A DNA stretch of 40,507 nt from Staphylococcus arlettae (GCF_002902345.1 NZ_PPQB01000015.1:1-40507); one strand, 5' to 3'; shown: positions 1 through 11,695, numbered from the stretch's first letter. Notes: generated by a model not told the origin, from the letters alone. Made by a program: numbers and translations.

Positions 1-29
1 TGCCAGGCAATTATAGGATGCGATGAGCC

Positions 30-52
30 GAGACCGAGAGGTCTCTTTTTTT
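30..52 (+). terminator. Intrinsic terminator of an upstream gene
   Basis: A 6-bp stem GAGACC/GGTCTC closed by a GAGA (GNRA-type) tetraloop is followed directly by seven T residues. It would end a plus-strand transcript entering from outside the window. Confidence 0.7.
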
Positions 53-72
53 ATATGAAAAATATACTATCT

Positions 73-250
73 AGACCGCAAGGTCTTTATTATAAAAGTA
101 GAAACGAGGCGAAGTGAAAGCGATTGAAGCTGACGAATGAAACTTGTGACGCAACGCGCTTACGAGAGGTAAGCAAGTCAGGACAAAAGGTATACAATTG
201 CTGGAGCAATTGCATAAGTAGTACTAGTGCATTTCATGCAAAGTACTACT
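73..250. other. Gene-free region with four further hairpins
   Basis: No convincing ORF is present. Visible inverted repeats are AGACC/GGTCT with a GCAA loop (73-86), a compound stem TGAC...GTCA enclosing GCTTAC/GTAAGC (147-180), CAATTGCT/AGCAATTG (195-212), and AGTAGTACT/AGTACTACT enclosing TGCAT/ATGCA (217-250). The density of stems suggests a small structured RNA or a dispersed intergenic element. I do not recognise a named family. Confidence 0.4.
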
Positions 251-262
251 TTATATGAAAAA

Positions 263-304
263 GAAAATGGTACTACTATTTTGAATAATAGTAGTACCAT
301 TTTC
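263..304. terminator. Bidirectional terminator after ilvA
   Basis: An 18-bp perfect inverted repeat (263-280 with 287-304, loop TTGAAT) has A-rich and T-rich flanks on both sides. It lies about 40 bases beyond the ilvA stop and probably ends the ilv-leu operon transcript. The core GTAGTAC motif is shared with the neighbouring hairpin at 217-250. Confidence 0.75.
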
Positions 305-345
305 TTCTATGTTTATCAAAGATATTTATTTTGAAATTTTTAATC

Positions 346-1614
346 TTATATCAGTAAGGAATATAACATTTTATTTTCATTAATATAAATGTTTGATGGA
401 TCAAATTCTGTTACATTTTCTTTTAATTGTTCTAGATCACTATGATGATATAATTGAATACCGATAATAACTGTTCCTGTATTTTGTGATGATTTTTTCA
501 AATACTCAAATTTTGTAATATCATCTTTTGGTCCTAAAACATCATTTACAAATTCACGTAATGCTCCTGGGCGTTGTGGGAAGTTTAGGATAAAGTAATG
601 TTTCATTTCTTCGAACAGTAAAGAACGTTCTTCAATTTCTTTCATTCTATTAATATCATTATTACCGCCACTTACGATGCAAACGACATTTTTTCCTTTA
701 ATGTGTGATTTATATTGTTCTAATGCTGTGACACTAAGGGCACCAGCAGGTTCAGCAATAATTGCTTGTTTGGAATACATATCTAAAATAGTTGAACATA
801 CTGCACCTTCATGTACTTGGACGTAATCGTCGACTACATTTTTAGAAATGTCATATGTGATTTCACCGACACGAGCGACTGATGCACCATCAACAAACTT
901 GTCAATTTCAGGTAATGTAACAATTTGGTTTTCTAATACTACTGAAGCATACATACTACTGGCACCAGCAGGTTCTACACCTACAATAGAAGTATTAGGT
1001 GAGTGATCTTTAAAATATGTGCCTACACCTGAAATTAAACCGCCACCACCAATTGCAGCAAATAAATAATCAAATTCGACATCATCTTGTTGTGCTTGAT
1101 TGATAATCTCTTTTGCCAAAGTGCCTTGACCGGCAATTGTGTAAATATTATTAAAAGGATCAATAAAATTCATTTTGTTGTCTTGAGTATAAGTTAAAGC
1201 TTCTTTAAGACAATCATCAAATGTATCACCAGTTAATACGACTTCAACATTTGAAGCACCAAAAAATTTAACTTGGTTAATTTTTTGAAGTGGTGTTGTG
1301 ACTGGCATAAAGATAACTGCTTTAAGATTTAATTTACTCGCGGTATAGGCTACGCCTTGTGCATGGTTACCAGCACTAGCACAAGTTATACCGTTTTGTC
1401 GTTCTTGATCACTTAACGCAGCAATTGCATTATATGCGCCTCGCAATTTAAATGAACGTACCCACTGCAAATCTTCACGTTTTAAATAAACGTTACAATC
1501 ATATTTAAGAGATAAATAATGATCTTTTTGAAGAGGGGTTTCTTTAGCGATATCTTTCAATTGTAAAAATGCTTCATCTATATCCTTTGATGACACTGTA
1601 GTTTTTACTGTCAT
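346..1614 (-). CDS. ilvA: Threonine ammonia-lyase (threonine deaminase) IlvA
   Basis: This PLP enzyme deaminates threonine to 2-oxobutanoate, the committed step of isoleucine synthesis. The [10 protein letters not shown] motif carries the PLP-binding lysine, a glycine-rich IGGGGLISG loop binds phosphate, and a C-terminal ACT-like regulatory segment (about 325-422, starting near [17 protein letters not shown]) fits feedback control. The 422-residue length is typical of staphylococcal IlvA. The frame opens further upstream at a GTG, but the ATG at 1614 has AAAGGTG at good distance, so MTVKTT is chosen. It is the last gene of the ilvD-to-ilvA operon, 35 bases after leuD. Confidence 0.96.
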   Translation of the reverse strand: MTVKTTVSSKDIDEAFLQLKDIAKETPLQKDHYLSLKYDCNVYLKREDLQWVRSFKLRGAYNAIAALSDQERQNGITCASAGNHAQGVAYTASKLNLKAVIFMPVTTPLQKINQVKFFGASNVEVVLTGDTFDDCLKEALTYTQDNKMNFIDPFNNIYTIAGQGTLAKEIINQAQQDDVEFDYLFAAIGGGGLISGVGTYFKDHSPNTSIVGVEPAGASSMYASVVLENQIVTLPEIDKFVDGASVARVGEITYDISKNVVDDYVQVHEGAVCSTILDMYSKQAIIAEPAGALSVTALEQYKSHIKGKNVVCIVSGGNNDINRMKEIEERSLLFEEMKHYFILNFPQRPGALREFVNDVLGPKDDITKFEYLKKSSQNTGTVIIGIQLYHHSDLEQLKENVTEFDPSNIYINENKMLYSLLI

Positions 1615-1649
1615 AATTTTCACACCTTTGATTTAAAATTAGTAGCTGC

Positions 1650-2225
1650 TTAATAAGCTTTTGATTCTTCATATGATTTGATTTGTTGCTCATATTGCAA
1701 TGTTACTGCAATGTCATCTAATCCTTTAACCAATTTGTTTTTCCATGTTGAATCAATGTCAAAGTGGAAGATTTGTTCTGGTGATGTAACTGTTTGGTTT
1801 GGTAAATCTATAGTAATTTCTTGGAATTGAGCTAAATGTTTACGTGCTGCTTCATCTAACGTAATAGGGAGCATACCATTTTTTGTACAATTCATATAGA
1901 AAATATCACTATAACTTCCTGCAATAATAATATCAAAGCCATAATCTTTTATAGCCCACGCTGCATGCTCTCTACTAGAGCCACAACCAAAGTTATCTCC
2001 AGTAATCAGAATGGAAGCGTCACGATATTCTGGTTTATTGGGGTTAAAATCTGGATTGTCTGAACCATCTTCTAAATAACGCCATTCATCGAAAGCAAAC
2101 GGACCAAATCCCGTTTTGGAAATACGTTTCAAATGAACTTTTGGAATGATTTGATCTGTATCTATATTATCGTGAAAGAGTGGTACAATTTTACCACTAT
2201 ATGTTGTAATTGGTTTTACTTCCAT
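1650..2225 (-). CDS. leuD: 3-isopropylmalate dehydratase small subunit
   Basis: LeuD is the swivelling small subunit that joins LeuC to isomerise 2-isopropylmalate to 3-isopropylmalate in leucine synthesis. The sequence has the aconitase-swivel hallmarks [11 protein letters not shown] near the N terminus and [16 protein letters not shown] around residue 80. The open frame extends to a TTG at 2234, but AAGGTGG lies about 9 bases before the ATG at 2225, giving MEVKPI and 191 residues. The start sits one base past the leuC stop, which suggests translational coupling. Confidence 0.96.
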   Translation of the reverse strand: MEVKPITTYSGKIVPLFHDNIDTDQIIPKVHLKRISKTGFGPFAFDEWRYLEDGSDNPDFNPNKPEYRDASILITGDNFGCGSSREHAAWAIKDYGFDIIIAGSYSDIFYMNCTKNGMLPITLDEAARKHLAQFQEITIDLPNQTVTSPEQIFHFDIDSTWKNKLVKGLDDIAVTLQYEQQIKSYEESKAY

Positions 2226-2226
2226 C

Positions 2227-3597
2227 TTAAACAACCACCTTTCTTACATCTACAAATCTACCATTAATTGCTGCCGCTGCGGCCATTGCTGGTGATACTA
2301 AATGTGTACGTGCACCTTTACCTTGGCGACCTTCAAAATTTCTATTACTTGTAGAAGCACAATGAACACCATTAGGAACTTGGTCAGGATTCATGCCTAA
2401 GCACATTGAACAACCAGGCTCTCTCCAATCAAAACCAGCCTCTTTAAAGATTTGATCAATGCCTAATTTTTCAGCTTCATTTTTTACAGAACGTGAACCT
2501 GGAACAACAATTGCTGTAATTTTAGGATGTACTTTATTGCCTTTCACGATTTGACTTGCTTCAATTAAATCGGAAAGTCTGGCATTGGTACATGAGCCTA
2601 AAAAGACATAGCCTAAGTCAATATCTTCAGCTTTTTGGCCGGGTTTAAGTCCCATATAGTTATAGGCACGTTCATCATTAACATCAGTTATTTCAGGGAA
2701 TGGTGTGTTAAAATTGACACCCATTTCAGGACTTGTACCCCAAGTAACTTGTGGCTCTAAGTCAGAAACATTTAATTCAATGACTTTATCAAATTCAGCA
2801 TCTTCATCAGTATAAAGTTCACGCCATGCATCTATATCATACTTATAATTCGTTGCGTAAGGGCGTCCTTTAACATATTCAAATGTTGTGTCATCTGGTT
2901 GCATCATGCCGTATTTTGCACCGGCTTCTATAGCCATATTACAAATAGTCATACGTGCTTCCATTGAGAGTGCGCGAATGGCTTCACCTGTAAATTCTAA
3001 AGCGTAACCTGTACCAAAATCTACACCATGTTGATTAATTAGATGTAGAATAATATCTTTAGCATAGACACCAGGAGGCAAAGTACCATTTACATCAATT
3101 TTTAAATTTTTCGGTTTTGTTTGCCATAAACTTTGAGTTGCAAAGACATGTTCAACCTCACTTGTACCAATACCGAATGCAATGGCACCAAAAGCGCCAT
3201 GAGTGGCAGTGTGGGAGTCGCCACACACAATTGTTTTTCCTGGTTGAGTTAATCCTGTTTCTGGTCCTACCATATGCACTATACCTTGTTCATCTGAACC
3301 CATATCAAAGATGTGAACACCAAATTCTTTAGCATTCTTTTGCAATGTAGTTATTTGTTTATTCGCAATCTCATCTTTAATATTAAAAATATCAATTGTA
3401 GGTACGTTATGATCCAAAGTAGCATATGTTAAATCAGGGCGACGTAGTGTTCTATTTTGTAGCCTCAAACCTTCAAATGCTTGAGGAGATGTAACTTCGT
3501 GAATAAGATGCAAATCAATATATAATAATTGAGGTTCACCTTCTTTACCCGTTAACACATGTTTATTCCATACTTTATCAAAAAGTGTTTTACCCAT
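2227..3597 (-). CDS. leuC: 3-isopropylmalate dehydratase large subunit
   Basis: LeuC is the 4Fe-4S catalytic subunit of isopropylmalate isomerase. Cluster ligands are visible in [10 protein letters not shown] (about residue 337) and [12 protein letters not shown] (about residues 397-400). The [14 protein letters not shown] active-site block is near residue 125. At 456 residues it is the usual length. It follows leuB with a 15-base gap containing a GGAGGAG-type ribosome site and immediately precedes leuD, its partner subunit. Confidence 0.97.
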   Translation of the reverse strand: MGKTLFDKVWNKHVLTGKEGEPQLLYIDLHLIHEVTSPQAFEGLRLQNRTLRRPDLTYATLDHNVPTIDIFNIKDEIANKQITTLQKNAKEFGVHIFDMGSDEQGIVHMVGPETGLTQPGKTIVCGDSHTATHGAFGAIAFGIGTSEVEHVFATQSLWQTKPKNLKIDVNGTLPPGVYAKDIILHLINQHGVDFGTGYALEFTGEAIRALSMEARMTICNMAIEAGAKYGMMQPDDTTFEYVKGRPYATNYKYDIDAWRELYTDEDAEFDKVIELNVSDLEPQVTWGTSPEMGVNFNTPFPEITDVNDERAYNYMGLKPGQKAEDIDLGYVFLGSCTNARLSDLIEASQIVKGNKVHPKITAIVVPGSRSVKNEAEKLGIDQIFKEAGFDWREPGCSMCLGMNPDQVPNGVHCASTSNRNFEGRQGKGARTHLVSPAMAAAAAINGRFVDVRKVVV

Positions 3598-3612
3598 ACG
3601 ACATCTCCTCCT

Positions 3613-4653
3613 TTAAAGATTTTCTTTTACAAAATTAAATATGTCAGAAGTAGTATACTGACCTCCAAGGTCTGTTGTTGTTTTACCAGTTTTAATCAAA
3701 GTATAAATGATATTTTCTAAGTGTGTTGCTGCATCATCTTGGTTTAAACTTTCACGTAAACACATAGCCACTGAAAGTAACATACCGAATGGATTGGCTT
3801 TATCTTGACCTGCAATATCAGGTGCTGAACCATGGATAGGTTCATAAAGACGTGTGCCTTGTTCACTAAAACTAGCTGATGGTGATAATCCTAAAGAGCC
3901 AGGAATAACAGATGCTTCATCACTTAAAATATCACCAAATAAGTTTTCAGTAACGATGACATCGAATTGTGACGGATTTACTATTAGGTGCATAGCGCAA
4001 GCATCAACGAGTAAATGGTTTACTTCAACATCAGGATAGTCTGCTGCTACTTTATTAACGACTTGGCGCCATAATTTACTAGATGATAAAACATTTTCTT
4101 TATCGACTGAAGTTAACTTTTTGTTTCTTTTTTGAGCTAACTCAAAACCAACACGAGCGATACGTTCAATTTCGGCTTTAGTGTATGTTAGTGAATCGAC
4201 GGCTTGATTGTTATCCCAATGTTTAGGTTCGCCAAAATAAATACCGCCAGTTAATTCACGCACAATTACAAAGTCTGTACCTGCTACTTTACTTTCTTTA
4301 AGTGGTGATAAATGGCTAGTCTCACTTGTCACTGTAGTAGGGCGAATATTAGCAAATAAGCCTAATGCTTTACGGATACCTAATAAACCTTGTTCAGGTC
4401 TATTAGCTGGATCTGTCCACTTAGGACCACCAACTGCACCTAATAATACAGCATCAGCTTGTTGGCACGCAGATAATGTATTATCTGGAAGGGGTGTACC
4501 ATGATTATCGATAGCAATTCCACCAAAGTCATGACTTTCAAGTTCATAACTAAAATTAAATTGTTGACTTAACTGTGATAAGATTTCTAATGAACCTGAC
4601 ATAATTTCTGGACCAATACCATCACCAGGCAATGCTATGATTTTATAACTCAT
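3613..4653 (-). CDS. leuB: 3-isopropylmalate dehydrogenase
   Basis: LeuB is an NAD-dependent decarboxylating dehydrogenase that makes 2-oxoisocaproate in leucine synthesis. It shows the N-terminal [11 protein letters not shown] motif, the [14 protein letters not shown] substrate block, the SVDKENVL catalytic lysine region and the C-terminal [13 protein letters not shown] / [12 protein letters not shown] metal and NAD region. The length of 346 residues is normal. Its ATG overlaps the leuA stop codon (ATGA), indicating coupled translation. Confidence 0.97.
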   Translation of the reverse strand: MSYKIIALPGDGIGPEIMSGSLEILSQLSQQFNFSYELESHDFGGIAIDNHGTPLPDNTLSACQQADAVLLGAVGGPKWTDPANRPEQGLLGIRKALGLFANIRPTTVTSETSHLSPLKESKVAGTDFVIVRELTGGIYFGEPKHWDNNQAVDSLTYTKAEIERIARVGFELAQKRNKKLTSVDKENVLSSSKLWRQVVNKVAADYPDVEVNHLLVDACAMHLIVNPSQFDVIVTENLFGDILSDEASVIPGSLGLSPSASFSEQGTRLYEPIHGSAPDIAGQDKANPFGMLLSVAMCLRESLNQDDAATHLENIIYTLIKTGKTTTDLGGQYTTSDIFNFVKENL

Positions 4654-6185
4654 GAATGAATACCTTCTTCCTTAGAAATATCTGCAATATATTTGGCTTG
4701 TGCTTCGACGTATGATTTACATGACGCTAATAAAATATCATGATCGATACCAACGCCAGATACAATTTGATTACCGATTTTTAATTGTACATGTACTTCA
4801 GCTTGAGCATCAGAACCTTCAGTAACTGAATCAATAGAATAATCTAGTAGTTCAGTTTCTCTGTCGAAGATGCGATCAACGGCATTATAAACAGCTAAGA
4901 TAGAACCTGTACCGATACTTGAATCTTGGTAAATATTGCCATCTTTATCTTTAATGACGACGACGGCGCTTTGTAAACCATTAGAAACAAATTGTAGTTG
5001 TAATGTTTCTACTTGATAAATAGCACTTTGTTCATGTGATGTACCTTGAATTAAAGCGTGAATATCTCTGTCAGTTACTGCTTTCTTTTTATCAGCGATT
5101 TCTTTAAATTGCTTAAATAATACTTTTTGTTCATCTACATCGATATCGTAGCCAAGGTTTACAAGTTTTTCAGCAAATGCATGTTTACCAGATAATTTAC
5201 CTAGTGGTAATTCAGTTGTTTTAACACCAACGAGTTGTGGTGTCATAATTTCATATGTTTCAGGGTTTTTTAACACGCCATCTTGATGGATACCTGATTC
5301 GTGACTAAACGCATTTTGACCAACAATTGCTTTATTTTTTGGAACTCTAATACCAGCATAACGAGAAATCAAATCGGATGTTTGTTTGGTCTCTGCTAAA
5401 TTAATTTTGGATTGATTGTTATAATGATCTTGGCGAACGTAAAGGCCAAGAGCAACTTCTTCAAGAGCTGTATTACCTGCACGTTCTCCAATACCATTAA
5501 TAGTACCTTCGATACGCTTGGCGCCATTTTCAATTGCAGCCATACTGTTGGCAACGGCTAATCCTAAATCATCATGACAATGTGCACTGTAAATGACTTC
5601 ATGATCTGTTTTAATTGTTTCAAGAAGTGTTTTGAAAATTTTTCCATATTCTGATGGATAGCTAAAACCTACAGTATCAGGAATGTTAATAACACTAGCA
5701 CCGGCATCTACAGCTGTTTGAACACAATCAATTAAAAATGGTAATTCTGTTCGTGTTGCATCTTCTGGTGAAAATTGAACTACATCGAAAAAGTCTTTGG
5801 CATATGCAACATGCTCTTTAATTGAAGCTAATACTTCATCTTGTGTCATTTTTAATTTTGATTCTAAATGTATTTGACTTGTTGCAACAAATACATGAAT
5901 ACGTGGTAACGCAGCTTTTTTGGTTGCTTCATATACAGCATCAATATCTGATTTTACACAACGCGCTAAACCACATACAGCAGTAGTTGATAATGCTTCA
6001 GATATTGCTTCAACTGATTGAAAACTACCTGTGCTTGAGGCAGGGAACCCTGCTTCAATTATATCGACTCCCCATTTTTCTAATTGCTTTGCTATCTTTA
6101 ACCTCTCATCGAATGAAAAACTAACCCCCGGCGTTTGTTCTCCATCTCTAAGTGTAGTATCAAAAATTTGAATATGGTTACTCAT
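4650..6185 (-). CDS. leuA: 2-isopropylmalate synthase
   Basis: LeuA condenses acetyl-CoA with 2-oxoisovalerate, the first committed and normally leucine-inhibited step of leucine synthesis. The [15 protein letters not shown] motif (catalytic metal site) starts at about residue 8 and [15 protein letters not shown] lies near residue 200. A C-terminal LeuA dimer/allosteric domain follows residue 380. An upstream in-frame ATG (MLKM) directly abuts GGAG, too close to be used. The ATG at 6185 has GGAG at 9 bases, giving 511 residues. Confidence 0.96.
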   Translation of the reverse strand: MSNHIQIFDTTLRDGEQTPGVSFSFDERLKIAKQLEKWGVDIIEAGFPASSTGSFQSVEAISEALSTTAVCGLARCVKSDIDAVYEATKKAALPRIHVFVATSQIHLESKLKMTQDEVLASIKEHVAYAKDFFDVVQFSPEDATRTELPFLIDCVQTAVDAGASVINIPDTVGFSYPSEYGKIFKTLLETIKTDHEVIYSAHCHDDLGLAVANSMAAIENGAKRIEGTINGIGERAGNTALEEVALGLYVRQDHYNNQSKINLAETKQTSDLISRYAGIRVPKNKAIVGQNAFSHESGIHQDGVLKNPETYEIMTPQLVGVKTTELPLGKLSGKHAFAEKLVNLGYDIDVDEQKVLFKQFKEIADKKKAVTDRDIHALIQGTSHEQSAIYQVETLQLQFVSNGLQSAVVVIKDKDGNIYQDSSIGTGSILAVYNAVDRIFDRETELLDYSIDSVTEGSDAQAEVHVQLKIGNQIVSGVGIDHDILLASCKSYVEAQAKYIADISKEEGIHS

Positions 6186-6237
6186 TTTCAACATCTCCTA
6201 ACAATATATTATCCCGTTAATCTAACTAATTCGTAAC

Positions 6238-6267
6238 ATCTGAGATAAGAATTGATATCTCAGATGC
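6238..6267. other. Intra-operon hairpin between ilvC and leuA
   Basis: An 11-bp perfect inverted repeat, CATCTGAGATA/TATCTCAGATG with an 8-base loop, lies in the only sizeable gap of the operon. Neither strand has a T-run after it, so it is not a standard terminator. It could be an RNA processing or stabilising element separating ilv and leu message levels (inference). Confidence 0.55.
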
Positions 6268-6286
6268 TATGAAGTTAATTAGTCAT

Positions 6287-7312
<1,026 letters not shown>

Positions 7313-7340
7313 TTAAAATAAATTCGAAATTTTCCGAAAA

Positions 7341-7814
7341 TTAAATGATTCCTGCTGAACCTGTTCTTGCAATCTGTTCAATACTATATGATGATAGATC
7401 ATCTAATAAATTGTCCATCGTATATTGAGGACCTGAAGCTTGAAGGTAAGTATAATCCGCTTCTTGCTTCAATATAGATACTAGCGCATCATATGGTTGA
7501 ATTACTTTGTATAATTCTGACTGATCAGAAGGGGTTTGTAACTTTACTAATACTAACTCTCTATTGTAGGTGTTAGTATCGGTAATGTCTTCCACACTAA
7601 TGATGTTAATTTGTTTTTCGAGTTGTGTTAGTAAGTTTCTTAAAACGTCTCTGTCTGGCACTTCTGCTACAAATGTAATATCTGATATACCTTCTTGTAA
7701 GGTTGGTGTTGCAGATAGGTTGACGATATTGAATTGACGTCTTACAAAAATACTAGTTAAGCGGTTTAATGTACCAGCTTTGTCTCTTACTCTTGTGCGA
7801 AATGTTCTTCTCAT
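7341..7814 (-). CDS. ilvN: Acetolactate synthase small (regulatory) subunit
   Basis: This is the regulatory subunit that binds valine and activates IlvB. An N-terminal ACT domain is seen from the RTFRTRVRDKAGTLNRLTSIF stretch through about residue 75, with the usual C-terminal ALS-small-subunit region to residue 157. The start codon overlaps the ilvB stop (ATGA), so the two subunits are probably translationally coupled. From memory, some staphylococci carry a shorter IlvN, so the full two-domain form here is worth noting. Confidence 0.94.
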   Translation of the reverse strand: MRRTFRTRVRDKAGTLNRLTSIFVRRQFNIVNLSATPTLQEGISDITFVAEVPDRDVLRNLLTQLEKQINIISVEDITDTNTYNRELVLVKLQTPSDQSELYKVIQPYDALVSILKQEADYTYLQASGPQYTMDNLLDDLSSYSIEQIARTGSAGII

Positions 7815-9595
7815 TCTAAGCCCTCCATTTCATGATTCGGTTTACCAGAAGGAACCATTGGTGTTACAGGTTCAATAGGTGAAATTCTAACTTCAATTAA
7901 TGCTGGACCTTCATGTGCAAAGGCTTCATCTAATTGAGATTCCAATTTTGTAGGATCATCTATCATAAACCCTTTAACATTATAGGCTTCAGCCATTTTT
8001 ATAAAGTCAGGTTGGCCATTAAATACCGAATGAGAAAAACGTTTATTAAAGAACTTATCTTGCCATTGTTTAACCATACCTAAAGTCCCGTTATTGATAA
8101 TAACAATTTTTATATCTAGACCATATTCTTCAAGAATGGCCATTTCTTGATTTGTCATTTGGAATCCACCATCGCCCACAAAAGCTACTACTGGTTTTTG
8201 TGGTTCAGCTAACTTAGCCCCGATAGCAGCTGGAATGCCAAAGCCCATCGTACCTAAGCCACCACTCGTTACCAATTGGCCATGTGTTTTAAATGGATAA
8301 TATTGAGCAACCCACATTTGATGTTGACCAACATCTGTAGTTACTATGGCATCACCATTTGTGATCTCACCGATATACTGAATTGTACGTTGTGGCTTAG
8401 AGAAATTATCTTGATCATTTTTATAGCTGAAAGGATATTGAGCCTTATTATTAGAACATGTAGTAAGCCACTCATCATGTTTAATTGAATAACTCTCAAA
8501 TGCAAGTAAAGCTTCGATTGTTGCTTTACAATCAGCAACAATACCTAAGTCTGTTTTAATGATTTTATTGATCTCTGATGGATCAATATCGATATGCACG
8601 ATTTTGGCATTAGGTGCGAATTCATCTGGCTTACTTGCGAGTCGGTCGTCAAAACGACTACCGAAGTTTATCAATAAATCACATTCTGTTAATGCTATAT
8701 TACTGGCGTATGAGCCATGCATGCCTCCCATACCTAAAAATAGGGGGTGTTCATATGGTATTGAACCAAGACCTAATAATGTTGTTACGACTGGTAACTG
8801 ATGTCGGTTAACAAATTCTGTGAATACGTCATTAGCTTGTGCATGATTAATACCAGCACCACCTAAAACTAGTGGTTTTTTAGCTGTTTTAAGGTAATCA
8901 CGTAATTTTTGAATTTCATCAAATTTAGGTTCATTAGCTACCTTATAACCTGGCAAGTCTAAGTTTTCGCTGACTTGAGCATTAGTAGAAAGGATACCCA
9001 TATCTTTAGGGAAGTCTATAACAACTGGTCCTTTTCTACCTGTATTAGCAATATGGAATGCTTCATGAATAATGGTAGGAATATCATTAACATTTTTTAC
9101 TTGATAGTTATGTTTAGTTATAGGTGTAGTCATAGATAATAAATCTGCTTCTTGGAATGCATCTTTACCAATACCAGCTGTTGCTACTTGTCCAGTAAAG
9201 ACTACTAATGGTAATGAGTCACTGTAAGCATCAGCTATACCAGTAATTGCATTAGTTGCTCCAGGTCCACTTGTTACTACTACTACGCCAGTTTTACCGG
9301 ACACACGAGCATAACCTTCAGCTGCATGTGTTGCACCTTGCTCATGTCGTGCCAAAATATGTTGGATTTTTCCATCATAAAATGTGTCGTATAAAGGTAG
9401 AACGGCACCACCTGGATAACCAAAGATAAAATCTACATCTTCATGTACAAGTGAGTCAACTAACAGTTCAGAACCTGTTTTCATTTCATCAAGTGTTTCT
9501 GTTTCCAGTTCTGTTTGTTCATATTCTTCATTGGGTTCATATTGTTCTATTGCTTCAGGTTGGTCTTTATACATCGTTTCAACATTTTTAGCCAT
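7811..9595 (-). CDS. ilvB: Acetolactate synthase large (catalytic) subunit
   Basis: This ThDP- and FAD-dependent enzyme forms acetolactate and acetohydroxybutyrate. FGYPGGAVLPLYD and the catalytic Glu in ARHEQGATHAAEGYAR mark the N-terminal domain. The ThDP/Mg site GDGGFQMTNQEM...NNGTLGMVKQWQ is near residues 475-510. AGGAG lies only 3 bases before the first ATG (9601) but 9 bases before the second (9595), so MAKNVETM is preferred, giving 594 residues. Before the core is an acidic N-terminal tail of about 40 residues of unknown role. Confidence 0.96.
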   Translation of the reverse strand: MAKNVETMYKDQPEAIEQYEPNEEYEQTELETETLDEMKTGSELLVDSLVHEDVDFIFGYPGGAVLPLYDTFYDGKIQHILARHEQGATHAAEGYARVSGKTGVVVVTSGPGATNAITGIADAYSDSLPLVVFTGQVATAGIGKDAFQEADLLSMTTPITKHNYQVKNVNDIPTIIHEAFHIANTGRKGPVVIDFPKDMGILSTNAQVSENLDLPGYKVANEPKFDEIQKLRDYLKTAKKPLVLGGAGINHAQANDVFTEFVNRHQLPVVTTLLGLGSIPYEHPLFLGMGGMHGSYASNIALTECDLLINFGSRFDDRLASKPDEFAPNAKIVHIDIDPSEINKIIKTDLGIVADCKATIEALLAFESYSIKHDEWLTTCSNNKAQYPFSYKNDQDNFSKPQRTIQYIGEITNGDAIVTTDVGQHQMWVAQYYPFKTHGQLVTSGGLGTMGFGIPAAIGAKLAEPQKPVVAFVGDGGFQMTNQEMAILEEYGLDIKIVIINNGTLGMVKQWQDKFFNKRFSHSVFNGQPDFIKMAEAYNVKGFMIDDPTKLESQLDEAFAHEGPALIEVRISPIEPVTPMVPSGKPNHEMEGLE

Positions 9596-9608
9596 TTTCA
9601 TCCACTCC

Positions 9609-11297
9609 TTAAATGAGATTTTCGGGCACTTGCATTACGCCACCTGTATTTGCACTAGTTACTAAAGCTGTATATCGTGCTAAATAACCTGTTTTTACTT
9701 TTGCTTTGAATTGTGGGACATCTTGCTTACGTGCTTCTAAAATTTCTGTTGAGACATCGACGTCTAATGTTCTTTCGGTTAAATCGATAACGATGTCGTC
9801 GCCATCTCTAATTAACCCAATAGGTCCACCTGAAGCTGCTTCTGGTGAAATATGACCAACAGCAATGCCTCGTGTTGCACCTGAAAAGCGACCATCTGTA
9901 ATTAGTGCTACATCTTTACCTAAGCCACGACCTACTATAGAAGAGGTTGGTGCTAACATTTCTGGCATTCCTGGACCGCCTTTTGGACCTTCATATCTTA
10001 TAACTACGACATGACCTTCGCGAACTGTGTGGTTATCAATAGCTTCTACAGCTTCGTCATGTGAATTGAAACAAATCGCTTTCCCTTTAAATACTTTAAT
10101 AGAAGGGTCGACGCCACCAACTTTGATGACTGCTCCATTTGGTGCTAAGTTACCGTAAAGTATTGATAAACCACCTTGTTTATCATAAGGATTGTCTAAG
10201 CGTCTAATAACATCAGCGTTTGTTATTTCTTTTCCTTCATTATTTTCACGTAATGTCTGACCAGTTACGGTAATACGATCTGGATGTAATGTACCTTCTT
10301 TTTTAAATAATTCATTGATGATGGCTGGAACGCCACCAGCTTCGTGTACATCATGCATTGAATAAGATGAGCTTGGTGCGATTTTAGATAAATAAGGTGT
10401 TTGTTTTGCTATTTCATTAATACGTGTTAAATCGTAATCAATACCTGCTTCATTAGCAATTGCTAATGTGTGAAGTACAGTGTTTGTTGAACCACCCATT
10501 GCCATATCTAAGGCGAAAGCATCATCAATTGCTTCTTTAGTAACAATGTCACGAGGTTTAATATCATTTTTTATATTGTCTACAAGTTTAAATGCTGCTT
10601 CTCTAATCATTTCTCTACGTTGATCACTTACTGCTAATGCAGTTCCGTTATATGGGAGAGCTAAACCGAGAACTTCCATTAAGCAATTCATCGAATTTGC
10701 TGTAAACATGCCGGAACAAGATCCGCATGTAGGACAAGCATTTTGTTCCATATCTAAAAACTCATCCTTTGTAATTGAACCATCTTTAAATGCGCCAACC
10801 GCTTCAAACATTGATGATAATGTAAGAGCTTTACCTTGTGATGATAAACCTGCTTTCATAGGTCCACCTGAACAAAATACAGCTGGTACATTCGTTCTAA
10901 CTGATGCGAGTAACATACCAGGGGTGATTTTGTCACAGTTTGGTATGTAAAAGACGCCGTCAAACCAATGTGCATTTATGACTGTTTCTGCAGCATCAGC
11001 AATGACTTCACGTGATGGTAGGGAATATCTCATTCCAATATGTCCCATAGCAATACCATCATCGACACCGATTGAATTAAATTCAAATGGTATAGCACCG
11101 GCTTCTCTAATGGCTTCTTTGGCTATGTCGCCAAGTTCTCTAAGGTGTACATGCCCTGGAACAATATCGATATATGAATTACAAATCGCCACGAAAGGCT
11201 TGTTCATATCTGTTGGTTGTTGTAAAGCACCTGTTGCATGTAAAAGACTTCGTGCTGGAGCTTGGTGATCTCCTTTTTTAATCATGTCACTTCTCAT
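9609..11297 (-). CDS. ilvD: Dihydroxy-acid dehydratase
   Basis: IlvD is an Fe-S enzyme that dehydrates dihydroxy acids to the keto acids of valine and isoleucine. Cluster cysteines are visible in [24 protein letters not shown] and [18 protein letters not shown]. The [12 protein letters not shown] block is C-terminal. An upstream in-frame ATG at 11339 lies inside the attenuator terminator and has no ribosome site. GGGGGAA precedes the ATG at 11297, giving MRSDMIKKG and the family-typical 562 residues. It is the first structural gene of the operon. Confidence 0.97.
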   Translation of the reverse strand: MRSDMIKKGDHQAPARSLLHATGALQQPTDMNKPFVAICNSYIDIVPGHVHLRELGDIAKEAIREAGAIPFEFNSIGVDDGIAMGHIGMRYSLPSREVIADAAETVINAHWFDGVFYIPNCDKITPGMLLASVRTNVPAVFCSGGPMKAGLSSQGKALTLSSMFEAVGAFKDGSITKDEFLDMEQNACPTCGSCSGMFTANSMNCLMEVLGLALPYNGTALAVSDQRREMIREAAFKLVDNIKNDIKPRDIVTKEAIDDAFALDMAMGGSTNTVLHTLAIANEAGIDYDLTRINEIAKQTPYLSKIAPSSSYSMHDVHEAGGVPAIINELFKKEGTLHPDRITVTGQTLRENNEGKEITNADVIRRLDNPYDKQGGLSILYGNLAPNGAVIKVGGVDPSIKVFKGKAICFNSHDEAVEAIDNHTVREGHVVVIRYEGPKGGPGMPEMLAPTSSIVGRGLGKDVALITDGRFSGATRGIAVGHISPEAASGGPIGLIRDGDDIVIDLTERTLDVDVSTEILEARKQDVPQFKAKVKTGYLARYTALVTSANTGGVMQVPENLI

Positions 11298-11330
11298 TGT
11301 GAATTCCCCCATAAAATTGAAAATAAAAAA

Positions 11331-11355
11331 GCGTCCCAATAAATTATTGGGACGC
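11331..11355 (-). terminator. Attenuator terminator of the ilv-leu operon
   Basis: Read on minus, a perfect 10-bp stem GCGTCCCAAT/ATTGGGACGC with a 5-base loop is followed by six T residues. It sits between the leader peptide and ilvD, so it must be bypassed for operon expression. Upstream segments can form alternatives: ATAGGACT (11418-11425) with AGTCCTAT (11378-11385), and AAGTCC (11382-11387) with GGACTT (11360-11365). This is the classic arrangement for ribosome-mediated attenuation. Confidence 0.88.
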
Positions 11356-11421
11356 TTTCAAGTCCCATTCAACTAGAAATAGGACTTAAACTTTTAGTAA
11401 ATTGATACTAAAGCTCCAGTC

Positions 11422-11490
11422 CTATAAGCATAATAAAATGACTAAAATATTTGAAGTTGTTGGTTTATTTACTGTTGTATTATAGGTCAT
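11422..11490 (-). CDS. ilv-leu operon leader peptide, 22 residues
   Basis: An ATG with GGAAAGGAG about 9 bases upstream opens a 22-codon frame whose second half reads NILVILLCL before TAG. Seven of its last eight codons specify Ile, Leu or Val, the products of the operon. It ends just before the mutually exclusive hairpins of the attenuator. Stalling at these codons would cover segment 11418-11425 and favour the antiterminator. A leucine-rich attenuator peptide is known for the S. aureus ilv operon. The frame is too short for routine gene calling. Confidence 0.87.
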   Translation of the reverse strand: MTYNTTVNKPTTSNILVILLCL

Positions 11491-11537
11491 CTTATTATGC
11501 TCCTTTCCGTTTGAATGGTTAATATATTAGTTGTTTG

Positions 11538-11617
11538 AATTATCTAAAAATTTGATAAATTAAATTTACTACATCGCCGGAATGATGTCAATGATTATTT
11601 TGAATTTTCTTTCAATT
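11538..11617 (-). promoter_or_regulatory. ilv-leu promoter with CodY-like boxes
   Basis: On minus, TTGACA (11586-11591), a 17-base spacer and TAAATT (11563-11568) form a strong sigma-A promoter. A 15-mer at 11538-11552 (AATTTTTAGATAATT) differs from the CodY consensus at two positions and lies just downstream of the -10, where binding would block transcription. A second, weaker candidate (AATTGAAAGAAAATT, three mismatches) is at 11603-11617 upstream of -35. CodY repression of ilv genes is established in S. aureus; these sites are read by eye. Confidence 0.78.
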
Positions 11618-11695
11618 CTTACAATTATCTTTTTTTAATTAAACGGTTTACATTAAAGTAAAAGTAGTAAAAATTTGTTAGAATATAAGAGTTAA

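Noticed and set aside
3117..3332. 71-codon plus-strand frame inside leuC
   Set aside because: Shadow frame of a well-conserved gene, with no ribosome site or recognisable product.
11298..11500. Possible T-box riboswitch upstream of ilvD
   Set aside because: No conserved AGGGTGGNACCGCG T-box sequence is present; the leader peptide and alternating hairpins explain the region better.
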